64,000 nucleotides of DNA from Polyangium mundeleinium. GTDB lineage: Bacteria > Myxococcota_A > Polyangia > Polyangiales > Polyangiaceae. The translations under genes and the position numbers were made by a program. Of this stretch, positions 1 to 8,809 are shown in pieces. Positions within the stretch are counted from its first letter, which is position 1; each line of letters begins with the position of its first letter. The DNA is taken from contig NZ_JAQNDO010000001.1 in the NCBI RefSeq assembly GCF_028369105.1, positions 8,402,501 to 8,466,500 on the forward strand, written 5' to 3'. The notes beneath the pieces are model-generated. The model was not told where the DNA came from, did no database searches, and saw only the letters and a list, made by a program, of their open reading frames with translations.

Positions 1-411
1 CTGCTCATCGTCCCCCCGCTCGAGCAAGCGCGGCCCGATTACGTCTTCCTCACGCCCGACAAATACGCATTCGATTACATCTCGATCGTCGTGCCCGCGG
101 ACCAGGGCGTCCTGCTCGACGAGATCCTCATGGGCCCCGATAGCTGCGAGGTCGAGGCGGCCGACGGCCTCACGACCGAGGAGCGCGGCGGCGAGCCGCC
201 CACATACCTCGTCTACAACTGCCAGCTCAGCTTCCCCCTCATCGAAGCGCTCGCGAACTTCGTGATCACCCTGCCGGGCAAGCAAAACGACGGTGTCCAC
301 CGGGTCGTCGCCGGCGTGCCGGTCCTCGTGACCGTGGGCGGGTTCGATTCGTACGTGAGTTATTCGTACGCGGCGGGCACCGATCTCCGGGCGATCGCGC
401 TGCCGGAGTGA
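1..411 (+). CDS. IgGFc-binding-like protein, C-terminal fragment (5' end outside window)
   Basis: The reading frame is open from the first base and ends at TGA 409-411, so only about 136 C-terminal residues are present. The end of the fragment (VHRVVAG-x-PVLVTVGGFD followed by SYVSYSYAAGTDL) matches the closing strand pattern of the IgGFc-binding N-terminal-like domain found in large secreted or lipid-anchored surface proteins of myxobacteria. A second, complete member of this family lies at 12473-14281. No catalytic role is known for this domain in bacteria; an extracellular or adhesive role is inference. The internal ATG at 112 region is not needed as a start because the frame is open upstream. 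Confidence 0.6.
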   Translation: MLIVPPLEQARPDYVFLTPDKYAFDYISIVVPADQGVLLDEILMGPDSCEVEAADGLTTEERGGEPPTYLVYNCQLSFPLIEALANFVITLPGKQNDGVHRVVAGVPVLVTVGGFDSYVSYSYAAGTDLRAIALPE

Positions 412-469
412 GCCGCGCGCCGGGGGCTTCGCTCGGCGCTGGCGAGCCGAGCCCCCGGCGGCCTTCGTT

Positions 470-2929
470 TCAGGTCTTCGTGAGCAGATCGTTGAGCTGC
501 CCCACCACCTGCTTTGCGGACGCGCCCGGATTGTTGTCTTTGTACGTCGTGTCGGCGAGGCCGGCGAAGACACTCGTGATGTCGTGGTCGACCTTGCCCG
601 GCTCTGCCCAGGACGCGACCGTCGGAATCGTCATGTACACCGAGAACGCGCGGTGCTCGCTGCCCGGCCGCTCGCCGATGATGTGCACGATGGCCCGCCT
701 GCTCTTCGCATCCGCGAGTTTTCCGTAAAGAACCTCGCCGAGGTGATACCCCGCACGCACGCGGCCGGAGGTGCAGACGACGTGCTCGGGCGCGACCTTG
801 TACCCCGCCGCTTCGAGCTCCGCGCGCAGCGCCGGCAGGAACTTGTCGACGTGGCCCGGATCCGAGATCGAGAAGGCGTTGAGGCCCTCGGAAATCATGA
901 TCTGCACGTCGTACTTGCCCGCGTGCGTCTCGCGCAGCTTCTCGACCTCGCGAACCGCGTCGTCCTTGATCTGCTCGCCCGTCGGCGGGTGCAGGATGTA
1001 ATCATCGCGATCCTTCGCGCCCGTCCAGACCTTCACCACGTTCGGGATCGTCGCGACGAACGCCGGAGCGAGCTCGGCGAGGATGCTCTTCTTGCCGTCG
1101 GCCACGAGCTCGCGGATGTACTTGTCGAGCTCGGGGTTCAGATCCCACGGGTTCGCCCCGTGGCCCTCGGCGATGAACACACCGCGCTTCTTCACGGCGT
1201 CGAGCGCGTCGAGCGTCTCCTGCGCATTCATGATCTCGTCCACGGTGCGCATGTCGGCCGGGTTCTTCGCCTTCACGTACTTCGCATAGACGTACTTCAC
1301 GTTGCCGAAGTACTGCGTGGGCTTCCCCATGGCGTCGATCACGCCGAGCTCCTTGAAAAACGCCCACATCTTGTCGTCGACCTTGTAGCCGAACTTGTCG
1401 CGGATCCGGACGTGGTCCTGGAACGCGGTCGTCAGGTACGAGAGCATCGGATCGTTCTTCGTGGGCAAACCCATGAGGTAGGCCGGGTTCGCCGGCATGA
1501 TCTGGTCGATGCACCAGTCGAGATCATCGAGATCCACCGACATGTGCAGCGTCGAGCAGATGTCGAGGCCGATGGGCAGCCCGTGGAGCTTGCCCATCGC
1601 GATGTCCTCCAGACAGCAGCGCACGAGCTGCTCCTTCGTGCGGAAGACCTCGGGGCCGATGAAGCCGGCCACGTCGTTCAGATGCACCCACGGCGCCTCG
1701 GGGATGCCTGCGGCTTTTTGCGCCTCGGCCACCCTCTTCTTCAGCGCGCGCGCAAAGCCGTACTTGCGCGACTCGTGCACGACCATGTCGAAGCCCGCGC
1801 CGTGGCCGTTCGTCGCGTCCGCGCCCTGGCCCGTCTCGAAGTAGAGGCCGTACTTGCCCGAGCGCGTGGCCGCGTGGTTCAGCATCTTCTCCACGGTCAC
1901 GTCGAACGTCGCGTTCGCGTCGACCGTGCTGCCGAGGCTCTGGAACCAGAGCGCCGTCGACCCCGGGAACTGCTTCTCCACCTCGGCCTGCACGTCGATG
2001 TGCGCGAGACAGCAATGCGGCATCGTGTCTTCGAGCTTGAACGTGACGAGCACGTCCTTCAGCACCTCCTCGATGGCGTGCACGCTCGCGACCTCGCTCG
2101 ACACGGGGTTGTTGCCGAGCACGACGTCGCCGACCGCGAAGGCAAAGCCGTTCATGACCTGCCAGAGGATGTCGGTCGTGTCGTCCGTGGGCGAGTTCGG
2201 CTGGATACGCGCGCCCATGTAGCCCTTGGCGCCGAGGTTCGATCCCGGCAGCGGGTTGAACACCGTCTGGCCGACCTTGATGAGCTCGGCGTTGTTCATG
2301 AGCTTCACGATCATGCCGATGATGTCGCTCGGCAGGCCCACCATGACGGCCTTGATCTCGTCCTCGGTCTTTTCGAGCAAGAACGATTTGAGCTCCGACA
2401 TTTTCCACGCGCGCACGCCGTCGAGCGCGGCCGTGTCGGTCGCCTTCATGACGAGGTCGTACACCGCGTCTTCGAGCATCGGGCGATCCACGAGATCGCC
2501 GATCTTCGTGTTCGAAAGCAGCTTGCGCGCGTTCTCGCGCGACAGGTCGTCGGCGGCTGCGATCCCGAGGGCCTCGTCGCCTTCCTTGAAATCGTTCGCG
2601 GCGCCGATCACGGCCTTGTAGAACTCGTGGTCGTACTTGCCCTTGACGCGGGTCACGTACGCGATGACGTCCTCGCCGTCCCCGATTTCGGGGATGGATA
2701 CGCCGGAAGGCGCGGTGGGCGGCGCCGGCGCGACGGGATCGGAGCCGCACCCTGCCGCGAACGTCGCGGCGACGCCGCCCAGGAGCCCCATCATGAAGGT
2801 GCGACGGCGGAGCGCGAGGCGCGCCGCTGCGGGGAGCGCCGCGGCCGCCACCCGAATCTGCCGAGGTCTACGAGGACGAGTGAGCTCGTTTGTCAGCTTC
2901 TTCATGCGATCGTGCTCCCAAGCAACCAT
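470..2929 (-). CDS. Tat-exported lipoprotein fusing ethanolamine ammonia-lyase large (EutB) and small (EutC) subunits
   Basis: Predicted 819-residue protein. Residues 41-61 form a twin-arginine lipoprotein signal (RRRTFMMGLLGG, then AAGC with Cys61). Residues about 80-590 resemble EutB, the adenosylcobalamin-dependent lyase that converts ethanolamine to acetaldehyde and ammonia: A-R-I-Q-P-N-S-P-T-D-D at 240-250, VLGNNP near 270, YFETGQG at 363-369, GFIGPE at 422-427 and a D-x-M-L-S-Y-x-T-T-A-F-Q-D segment near 493. Residues about 640-790 resemble EutC (ISEGLNAFSISD, then HIIGERPGSEHR). The R-x-Q pair and the Glu of GFIGPE correspond to ethanolamine-binding residues known for the E. coli enzyme. 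EutB and EutC are normally separate cytoplasmic proteins, often microcompartment cargo; a fused, exported form is unusual. No eut shell, reactivase or aldehyde dehydrogenase gene is nearby. An internal ATG at 2905 would also keep the signal. Family call is strong; the present substrate is inference. Confidence 0.85.
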   Translation of the reverse strand: MVAWEHDRMKKLTNELTRPRRPRQIRVAAAALPAAARLALRRRTFMMGLLGGVAATFAAGCGSDPVAPAPPTAPSGVSIPEIGDGEDVIAYVTRVKGKYDHEFYKAVIGAANDFKEGDEALGIAAADDLSRENARKLLSNTKIGDLVDRPMLEDAVYDLVMKATDTAALDGVRAWKMSELKSFLLEKTEDEIKAVMVGLPSDIIGMIVKLMNNAELIKVGQTVFNPLPGSNLGAKGYMGARIQPNSPTDDTTDILWQVMNGFAFAVGDVVLGNNPVSSEVASVHAIEEVLKDVLVTFKLEDTMPHCCLAHIDVQAEVEKQFPGSTALWFQSLGSTVDANATFDVTVEKMLNHAATRSGKYGLYFETGQGADATNGHGAGFDMVVHESRKYGFARALKKRVAEAQKAAGIPEAPWVHLNDVAGFIGPEVFRTKEQLVRCCLEDIAMGKLHGLPIGLDICSTLHMSVDLDDLDWCIDQIMPANPAYLMGLPTKNDPMLSYLTTAFQDHVRIRDKFGYKVDDKMWAFFKELGVIDAMGKPTQYFGNVKYVYAKYVKAKNPADMRTVDEIMNAQETLDALDAVKKRGVFIAEGHGANPWDLNPELDKYIRELVADGKKSILAELAPAFVATIPNVVKVWTGAKDRDDYILHPPTGEQIKDDAVREVEKLRETHAGKYDVQIMISEGLNAFSISDPGHVDKFLPALRAELEAAGYKVAPEHVVCTSGRVRAGYHLGEVLYGKLADAKSRRAIVHIIGERPGSEHRAFSVYMTIPTVASWAEPGKVDHDITSVFAGLADTTYKDNNPGASAKQVVGQLNDLLTKT

Positions 2930-3086
2930 CCAAAGAGTGCGTCACCCGCATAACGGCGAGCCGCATGGAGCGGCCCGCCACCCGCGGAAGGTACCTTTCG
3001 AATAAAGGCGCCCCGAATCAATTGTAGGCCGAGCATCCTCGCTCTGGCAACGCCCCTCGTCGTGGATCGGGTATGGTGGTCACAAA

Positions 3087-4136
3087 ATGAGGCACGACAT
3101 GGCTTCCAAGCGGTGGTTCTGGAATTTCGTAGGGCTCTTCGCGCTTTTGGGCGGATGCCAGGTCGTTGGCAGCATCGAGCCGGAGCTCGTCCTCGCGTCC
3201 GGGGACGAGATTTGCGGCGACGGCGTGGACGACGACGGCGACGGCCTCGCCGATTGCGACGACCCCGATTGTGGCACGACCCTTTGCGTCCCGAACGCTC
3301 CGCCCGGCTGGGAAGGCCCGTTCTGGGTCCGGCGCGCGCCCTGGGATGGCGTGTCCGGGCCCTCGTGCCCCGCGGGCATCCCGGGCACTGCCCATTACAT
3401 GTCCCCCGCGCCCGCGGCCTGCACGCCCTGCGCGTGCAGCGACGTCCAGGGCGGCGCTTGCAACCCGCCGAAATTCCGCTGCTGGACCACCAAGAACTGC
3501 TCGGGAGAAGCCATCAACACGACGCTCACCAACGTCGGGCAATGCGACGCACCCTTGGGCGGGTTCCCGTTTCCGTCCGCGAGTTGCCGCATCATCGGCC
3601 CGGGCGCCGTGCAATCGGAGGGCGCGTGCGCCCCGAGCGGCGGAGAGCTCACGGAGCCGCAGCTCTTCCAACAGATCGTCTCGGCCTGCGCGCTCGGCGC
3701 GGGGCTGGGCTGCGCGGAGGGCGCGACCTGCGCGCCGCCACTCGAAGTCGGCGCGCGTCTCTGCGTGCGGAGCAGCGGCGCCGGCGTATGCCCAACAGGT
3801 TGGGATGGAGAAACGCTGACGGCCTTTGCAGGTGGGCAGGAGGCGCGAACCTGCAGCGCTTGCACGTGCACCCTCGAGGGCGCCGGATGCGAGGGTGGCG
3901 CTTATCGTGTGTTCGATTCGAACAACTGCAAGGTGCCCGCATCAGGAGCCGACGCGGCTCCCCCGATCGACATCACGGGCGACACCTGCGTCGACGTCTC
4001 CGCGCTCGCCGATTCCGGCACCTTTTCGATCGAGGCCCTCGAAGCCAGCGTCTACACGGGCGCCTGCACCTCCGCGGGCGGCGCGCCGAGCGGCGCGGTG
4101 CTGCTCGAGGGCGCCGTCAAGTATTGCTGCCGTTAG
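3087..4136 (+). CDS. Cysteine-rich lipoprotein of unknown function
   Basis: Predicted 349 residues. The N-terminus has a hydrophobic signal ending in LLGGC (Cys24), a lipobox. Just after it comes a D/G-rich CGDGVDDDGDGLADCDDPDC-type motif, common in myxobacterial surface lipoproteins and possibly calcium-binding. The rest is rich in paired cysteines (about 30), including repeated A-C-T-P-C-A-C and T-C-S-A-C-T-C segments that suggest disulfide-stabilised small modules. A second ATG at 3099 is possible. Transcribed divergently from the EutBC-like gene and convergent with the GH5-like gene; its stop codon (4134-4136) directly abuts that gene's stop. No enzymatic motif recognised. Confidence 0.75.
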   Translation: MRHDMASKRWFWNFVGLFALLGGCQVVGSIEPELVLASGDEICGDGVDDDGDGLADCDDPDCGTTLCVPNAPPGWEGPFWVRRAPWDGVSGPSCPAGIPGTAHYMSPAPAACTPCACSDVQGGACNPPKFRCWTTKNCSGEAINTTLTNVGQCDAPLGGFPFPSASCRIIGPGAVQSEGACAPSGGELTEPQLFQQIVSACALGAGLGCAEGATCAPPLEVGARLCVRSSGAGVCPTGWDGETLTAFAGGQEARTCSACTCTLEGAGCEGGAYRVFDSNNCKVPASGADAAPPIDITGDTCVDVSALADSGTFSIEALEASVYTGACTSAGGAPSGAVLLEGAVKYCCR

Positions 4137-5543
4137 TCATTCCACACGAAATCGAGGATCCTCGCGGATCTCGCGGATCCGCTCGCGCGCCGCGGGTTCG
4201 TCCGGGCCGATGTCTGCCGAGTCGCCGCCCGCGCCGATCGAGATACGCCGCCCGCCTTCGACGTCGAGATCACAGAGCCCCTCGCCCCACAGGATCGCGG
4301 CCTCGATCGGGCGCCGCTCGGCGCGTGGCCCGGCCGGGCCGAGCACGGCATCGAAGAGCTGGCCGAGGTCGTGCCGAGCGCCGCCCTGGCAGAAACGCGG
4401 GGCGCTCCTCGGCACGTGCTGGCCGAGCTCGCCGAGCAGGAAAGGCAAACCGAGGCTCCGCGCGATCGTGAGGTCTTTCTCGAGCTTCCACGTCGCGCGG
4501 GCGAACGAGGGGTCGTTCACCGAAGGCGCGACGGTCGTGTACACGTGCGCCGTCCAGACAAACCGCGCCCGGAGGGAAGCGGGCAGCGCCTCGATCCACG
4601 TGCGCTGGAAGGACACGTAGGCCGCCTCGTGCCCGCGCAGGTCGCCGAGCAGGATCGGGTGCGGCAAACGCTCGCCGAGCAGGCGCAACGCGGGCTGCAC
4701 GAACTCGCTCACCCAGACACCCGCCTCGGGGCCGTCCCAGGTCCCGCGGGCGACGTTCCGGAAGGTGTCGAGTTCGTTGACGAGCTCGAAGGCCAGGATC
4801 GCGCGATCCTCCGCGATGGCGGGCCTCGCCGCGAAGGCCTCGATACGCTCGGCGAGGGACCCGGCGCCTGTTTGTTTCCAGCCGCCTTCGAGATAAAAAC
4901 GCCGGGCGAAGAAGGGGCTCTTGGGATCCTGGTCGTCGAGCGAGCGCGTGCTGTCCGGGGCGCCGTAGCCGGCCTGGTGGTTCTGCAGCGTGACGATGAA
5001 ACGCAAAGGCTGCTCGCGGCGCGCGTTTTCGTCGAGCAGGAGCGCGAGCATATCGGCGGCGTGTTTGATCTCGGTCGACGAGCCGGTTTGCTTCAACGAA
5101 CCCCACAGGCGCACGACGGGCGCGCCGCTCCTGGCGACCGCGTCGAGCGCGATGCAGGCGACTCGGCGGCGATCGAGCTCGGTCGGCCCTCCTTCGTAGA
5201 GGAGTTTGTCGAGAAGATCGAACAGGTGTGCCCCGACGAACCGCAGCCGAACGGGGCGACCGGCAAAGTCCTGTTCGAGGTGACCGAGCGCTCCGGGTTT
5301 GGCAGGGACGACCCGCGCGAACCCGTCCGGGCGCGGCCAGATCCCGGGAATGTCACGCGTCTCGGAGCACGCCGGATGCGGACGCGCAACCGGAGGTGAA
5401 GGCAGATCCGCGTGCAGATTCGAAGGCGAAGGCGAATCCGGCGCCGTCGGCGGATTCGTGAGCGGCGCGGGAAGAACCGCGTCGGGGCGTGACGGCGCGT
5501 CACATGCGGCGACAATGAAAAAGAATGCCAGGAAAAGACGCAT
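4137..5543 (-). CDS. GH5-like glycoside hydrolase lipoprotein (cellulase/mannanase fold)
   Basis: Predicted 468 residues. ATG 5543 is chosen because it begins a short lipoprotein signal (MRLFLAFFFIVAAC, Cys14); upstream in-frame codons add no export signal. A proline/serine-rich linker precedes the domain. Features of a clan-A (beta/alpha)8 glycosidase: R-L-W-G after an early strand, LAFELVNELD near residue 254 (acid/base Glu of the N-E motif), V-W-T-A-H-V-Y-T, and FLLGELGQH near residue 369 (nucleophile Glu position). This fits the GH5 family, which cleaves beta-1,4-glycans, or a related mannanase. The substrate cannot be read from the sequence. Probably anchored in the outer membrane facing out. 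Confidence 0.65.
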   Translation of the reverse strand: MRLFLAFFFIVAACDAPSRPDAVLPAPLTNPPTAPDSPSPSNLHADLPSPPVARPHPACSETRDIPGIWPRPDGFARVVPAKPGALGHLEQDFAGRPVRLRFVGAHLFDLLDKLLYEGGPTELDRRRVACIALDAVARSGAPVVRLWGSLKQTGSSTEIKHAADMLALLLDENARREQPLRFIVTLQNHQAGYGAPDSTRSLDDQDPKSPFFARRFYLEGGWKQTGAGSLAERIEAFAARPAIAEDRAILAFELVNELDTFRNVARGTWDGPEAGVWVSEFVQPALRLLGERLPHPILLGDLRGHEAAYVSFQRTWIEALPASLRARFVWTAHVYTTVAPSVNDPSFARATWKLEKDLTIARSLGLPFLLGELGQHVPRSAPRFCQGGARHDLGQLFDAVLGPAGPRAERRPIEAAILWGEGLCDLDVEGGRRISIGAGGDSADIGPDEPAARERIREIREDPRFRVE

Positions 5544-5593
5544 GCGGGACCGAGGAGACCTCGTACCCTCGACGAGGCTCCCACCCCCCGAAA

Positions 5594-5959
5594 TCACGAA
5601 AATAAAGTGGGGAGGAACTGCTGCATTTGCTTGGCCTGCGCCTCGGCGCGGGCACGGCAGGCTTCGAGGCGGGCGCGCAGCGGGCCGTCCGCGTCCCGCG
5701 CGCCCCGGCGAAAGACCTCGGCCGCGCGCTCGTGCGTGAGCTTCAGCAAAGGCGCGAGGCTCTTCTGATCAACGCGCATCGGGGTGTCGAGGAGCACGAT
5801 GCACGCTTCGGCCGCATCCCGCAGATCCGATGCGTCGAGGGCGTCCGCGACCGGGAGAAGCTCGACGAGCGACTGCCTGAGTGTGTCTCGCCCACCTATG
5901 GGAATCGCGCTGGACATGAGGATGCGGTCCAGGATAGCGGAGGAATTCGTTTCGGCCAT
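5594..5959 (-). CDS. Small hypothetical protein
   Basis: Predicted 121 residues from ATG 5959 (MAETNSSAILDRILM). The frame is open further upstream to 6109, but that extension is low-complexity and unconvincing. Mostly alpha-helical, leucine- and alanine-rich: repeated L-x-x-x-L patterns over residues 25-70, then a basic/acidic segment ending LPTLFS. No signal peptide or membrane segment. I do not recognise the family. It lies upstream of the GH5-like gene on the same strand with a 50-bp gap, so co-transcription is possible. Confidence 0.5.
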   Translation of the reverse strand: MAETNSSAILDRILMSSAIPIGGRDTLRQSLVELLPVADALDASDLRDAAEACIVLLDTPMRVDQKSLAPLLKLTHERAAEVFRRGARDADGPLRARLEACRARAEAQAKQMQQFLPTLFS

Positions 5960-6283
5960 CCGGGGCGTTATTTGTCGCGTCGCAGCATGCGCGTTGGACA
6001 TCCGCCACGCTTCGAAGCGCCAAGATCGTGCCGCAGCACGTGCAACCAGGACGTGTGATTTCGACAAGACCGGCGCTCCGGGCGTCCCTGGACCCGGGTG
6101 TCCCGACAAACGAAAAACGAGCGAGAGGCGCGATCAGTGCGCCCCTCGCTCGCGAGAGCAGCAGCGTCCCCCCCGAGCCGCTGCCTGCTCTCCTGCCCGA
6201 TCCTACCCCGCGCCCGCCAAAAATCCCCACGTCCGGAGAGCAATCCCCTGTGGGGATGTCGGTTTTCGGGCAGACGCAAATCC

Positions 6284-8746
6284 CTAGCTGGAATGGACCG
6301 AGGCGCCCTCGGGCAAATCGAGCTCCGGCACGGTCGGGCGTTCACCGATGGGCGTGACGCGGTCGCCCGGCAACGGCTCGGGGCGAGGCTCGGCGAGCCG
6401 GGTCGGCCGCCGCGCCGCAGGGACGAGCACGGCAGCGAGGAGCACGGACGCCCCGCCGCAGAGCACGGCGGCGCTGTAGCCGAAACAGAGCGCGAGCAAG
6501 GCGCCGCCAAAGAGCGCGAACGCGGCGAAGGCTCCGGCGACGGCCATCGAGAGAGGGAGCGCGCGGTCGGCGATCGAGGACGCGATCCGCGTGCCGAGCG
6601 CGAGGAGCGCGCCGAGGCCCAGGCCGATCACGCCGAGGATCACGGCCACGACGCCGAGCCGCGCCGGCAGCGTGAGCCCGAGGGCCAACCCGAGCGCCGC
6701 ATCGAGCCCCATCGCGAGGGGCGCGAGGACGAACACGAGCGCGAGCGACCAGCGCTGCGCGGCGCCACGCGCGGACACGTCCCACGGCCGATGCCCGAGC
6801 CCGAAGCCCACGCCGAGCGCGAGCAAAAAGACGAGCGGCAGCACGAGCGCCACGAGATCGGCCCGGCCCACGACCACGCCCAGCCGCGGAAAGAGCGCTC
6901 CGCCGATGAGCGAGACGCCCGCCGCAGAGAAACCGAGCGCGAGCGCCGCGCGCAGGATCGATCCACGCGAAGCGCCGTCGAGCGTCCGCCGCGCCGCGAC
7001 GAGCGGCCCGAGCAGCGCGACGAACGCCGCGAGCGCGGTCACCACGAGGCCGGCGACAATCGTCAAGAGCCCGCGCTGGTTCTCCTTCAGCCCGCGCACG
7101 TCGAGGAGCGTCTTCTTCAGCTCGCCCGGCGCGACCGTGGAGAACCAGAAGGGACGATCGTCCGTCGGCGGCCTTAGATCCGTGCCTTGCCGCGCCGAGA
7201 GCTCGGCCGGATCGGCGCCCTCGACGAGCAAACGACGAAGGTTTCCTTTGGGCGCCTCCGCCATGAGCAGCTCGGCGAACTTGTGCCGCCGGCAGTGCGA
7301 CCGGAGGTTCGTGAGCTCCTCGGCGCTGAGCGGCGTGCGCTTGAGGAGCAGCGTGGTGATCCTGTCCTTCGTGCAGCCGAAGAGGTGCATCGCAGGCGCC
7401 TCGGCCCCCGCCTCGCGCAGCGCGCGCGTCGCGAGCGCGACGAGCCGATCCGCCTCCACCTCGGGCCGCGAGAGCGTCACGGTGCCCTCGGGCACGACCG
7501 CTAGCAGCAAATCCCGCACGGCCTGCGTCGTGAAGAGCGGGCTCGGCGTGGCCGCGACGGCGCCGACCGGCGAAGGCGCGAAGGCGTCGAAGTACCCGAC
7601 GACGATGCTGCGATAAGGCACGGGTGGGCGCCGGAGGTACCCGCGCGGCCCCTCGACGGTGAGCCGGATCTCGGGTTTGTCGTAGAGCTCCCCGCTCCAC
7701 GCGCGCGACTCGCCGCGCATGATCTCGTGCACGATGGCCGGGTCCGGCTCGACCGCGTGAATCTCTTTCTGGTTCTGCCGGAGCGCGGACCGGAGCTCGC
7801 GCCCGCCGGCGGCTCCCACGACGAGCACGGGGCCCTTGTCCTTGTGCAGGACGTAGCCGAGCTCGTCCGGTGAGGCCGGGGGATTCTGCTTCCCCTCGTA
7901 GATCTGCGTGCCCATCGTGCCGTCCGCGCGCAACCACGCGGCGCCCGCCGTGGGTTTGTCCACGGTGAGCAGGGCGCGGTTCGTCCAGCGCTGGAAGGAG
8001 ACACGCTCGATCTGGATCCACCGGATGGCCGCAAGCTTGAGGTACGGCGCGCCGATCTCGCCCGCGAGCAGCACCGAAGAGCCGAGCACGAACGTCATGA
8101 CGATCCCGAGGTGGACCCGCGGCGGCTCCGCTTCGCCGGACGAACCCTCGCCCTCGGCCTCGACGACCTCACGCCGCGCAGCGACCGCGAAGAGCGCCGC
8201 CGCGAGGCTCGCCGCGATGGCCGCGCCGAGCCCCACCCGCGCAGGCCCGAAGCGCAGGACGAACGCCGCGACGACGACGCCACACGCCGCGCCGAGGAGC
8301 CCGCTCTTGCCGACGTCGGCCACGCGCCGCCGCGCCACGCCGAGGGCGCCCGCGAGCGTCACGCCCGCGAGCAGGAAGGGCAGGAGCGAGGTGCCGAGGA
8401 AGATCGCGAGCTGGCCGAGCGCCGCACGATCGAAGGTGTCGACCGAGCGAGCGCGCACCCCGACCACGACCGAGACGGCCATCGCGCCCGCGGAGAGCGC
8501 GGCGAAATGCGCGACCGGCGCGGCGCTACGTGGCGGCTTGCCGATGCCCCGCAAGGCCCCGGCGAACCACGCGCCGACGCCAAGCCCGAGCGGCAGGAGC
8601 GCAATCCACACGAGCTCGAAGTGAGGCCCGAGCAAGGCGGAGAACATCCGCACGAGCGCGATCGAGAGCACCACGAACGCGGCGAGGTAAAGCGCGATTC
8701 CCCCGGCGAGGGCCCTCGACTGGCTGACCGACATTGCGAGGGACAT
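6284..8746 (-). CDS. Multi-pass membrane protein with spermidine-synthase-like domain
   Basis: Predicted 820 residues in three parts: about seven hydrophobic helices (residues 15-250), a soluble Rossmann-like domain (about 280-480), and about seven more helices (550-790). The central domain has a nucleotide/SAM-binding glycine motif (LVVGAAGGRE, near residue 305), an acidic strand end (HAVEPDP) and an R-G-Y-L-R turn, as in spermidine synthase and related methyltransferase-fold proteins. Membrane-fused members of this superfamily are common in myxobacteria and are usually annotated as fused spermidine synthases, though polyamine activity is rarely shown. The usual catalytic D of spermidine synthase is not clearly conserved (VVGYFDAFAPS is the candidate region). 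A second ATG lies at 8734. Confidence 0.7.
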   Translation of the reverse strand: MSLAMSVSQSRALAGGIALYLAAFVVLSIALVRMFSALLGPHFELVWIALLPLGLGVGAWFAGALRGIGKPPRSAAPVAHFAALSAGAMAVSVVVGVRARSVDTFDRAALGQLAIFLGTSLLPFLLAGVTLAGALGVARRRVADVGKSGLLGAACGVVVAAFVLRFGPARVGLGAAIAASLAAALFAVAARREVVEAEGEGSSGEAEPPRVHLGIVMTFVLGSSVLLAGEIGAPYLKLAAIRWIQIERVSFQRWTNRALLTVDKPTAGAAWLRADGTMGTQIYEGKQNPPASPDELGYVLHKDKGPVLVVGAAGGRELRSALRQNQKEIHAVEPDPAIVHEIMRGESRAWSGELYDKPEIRLTVEGPRGYLRRPPVPYRSIVVGYFDAFAPSPVGAVAATPSPLFTTQAVRDLLLAVVPEGTVTLSRPEVEADRLVALATRALREAGAEAPAMHLFGCTKDRITTLLLKRTPLSAEELTNLRSHCRRHKFAELLMAEAPKGNLRRLLVEGADPAELSARQGTDLRPPTDDRPFWFSTVAPGELKKTLLDVRGLKENQRGLLTIVAGLVVTALAAFVALLGPLVAARRTLDGASRGSILRAALALGFSAAGVSLIGGALFPRLGVVVGRADLVALVLPLVFLLALGVGFGLGHRPWDVSARGAAQRWSLALVFVLAPLAMGLDAALGLALGLTLPARLGVVAVILGVIGLGLGALLALGTRIASSIADRALPLSMAVAGAFAAFALFGGALLALCFGYSAAVLCGGASVLLAAVLVPAARRPTRLAEPRPEPLPGDRVTPIGERPTVPELDLPEGASVHSS

Positions 8747-8809
8747 CGTCTAGCACGGGTCGAAGCTCGTTGACCCGCCGAATCTCTCGCTGCCTTCTGC
8801 TCGTACGGC

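Noticed and set aside
584-2953. A 789-residue plus-strand frame opposite the EutBC-like gene
   Set aside because: Low-complexity arginine/valine-rich shadow with no domain; the minus-strand gene is well supported.
2930-3086. A cobalamin riboswitch upstream of the EutBC-like gene
   Set aside because: No B12-box-like conserved core or matching stem pattern is visible in the 157-bp gap.
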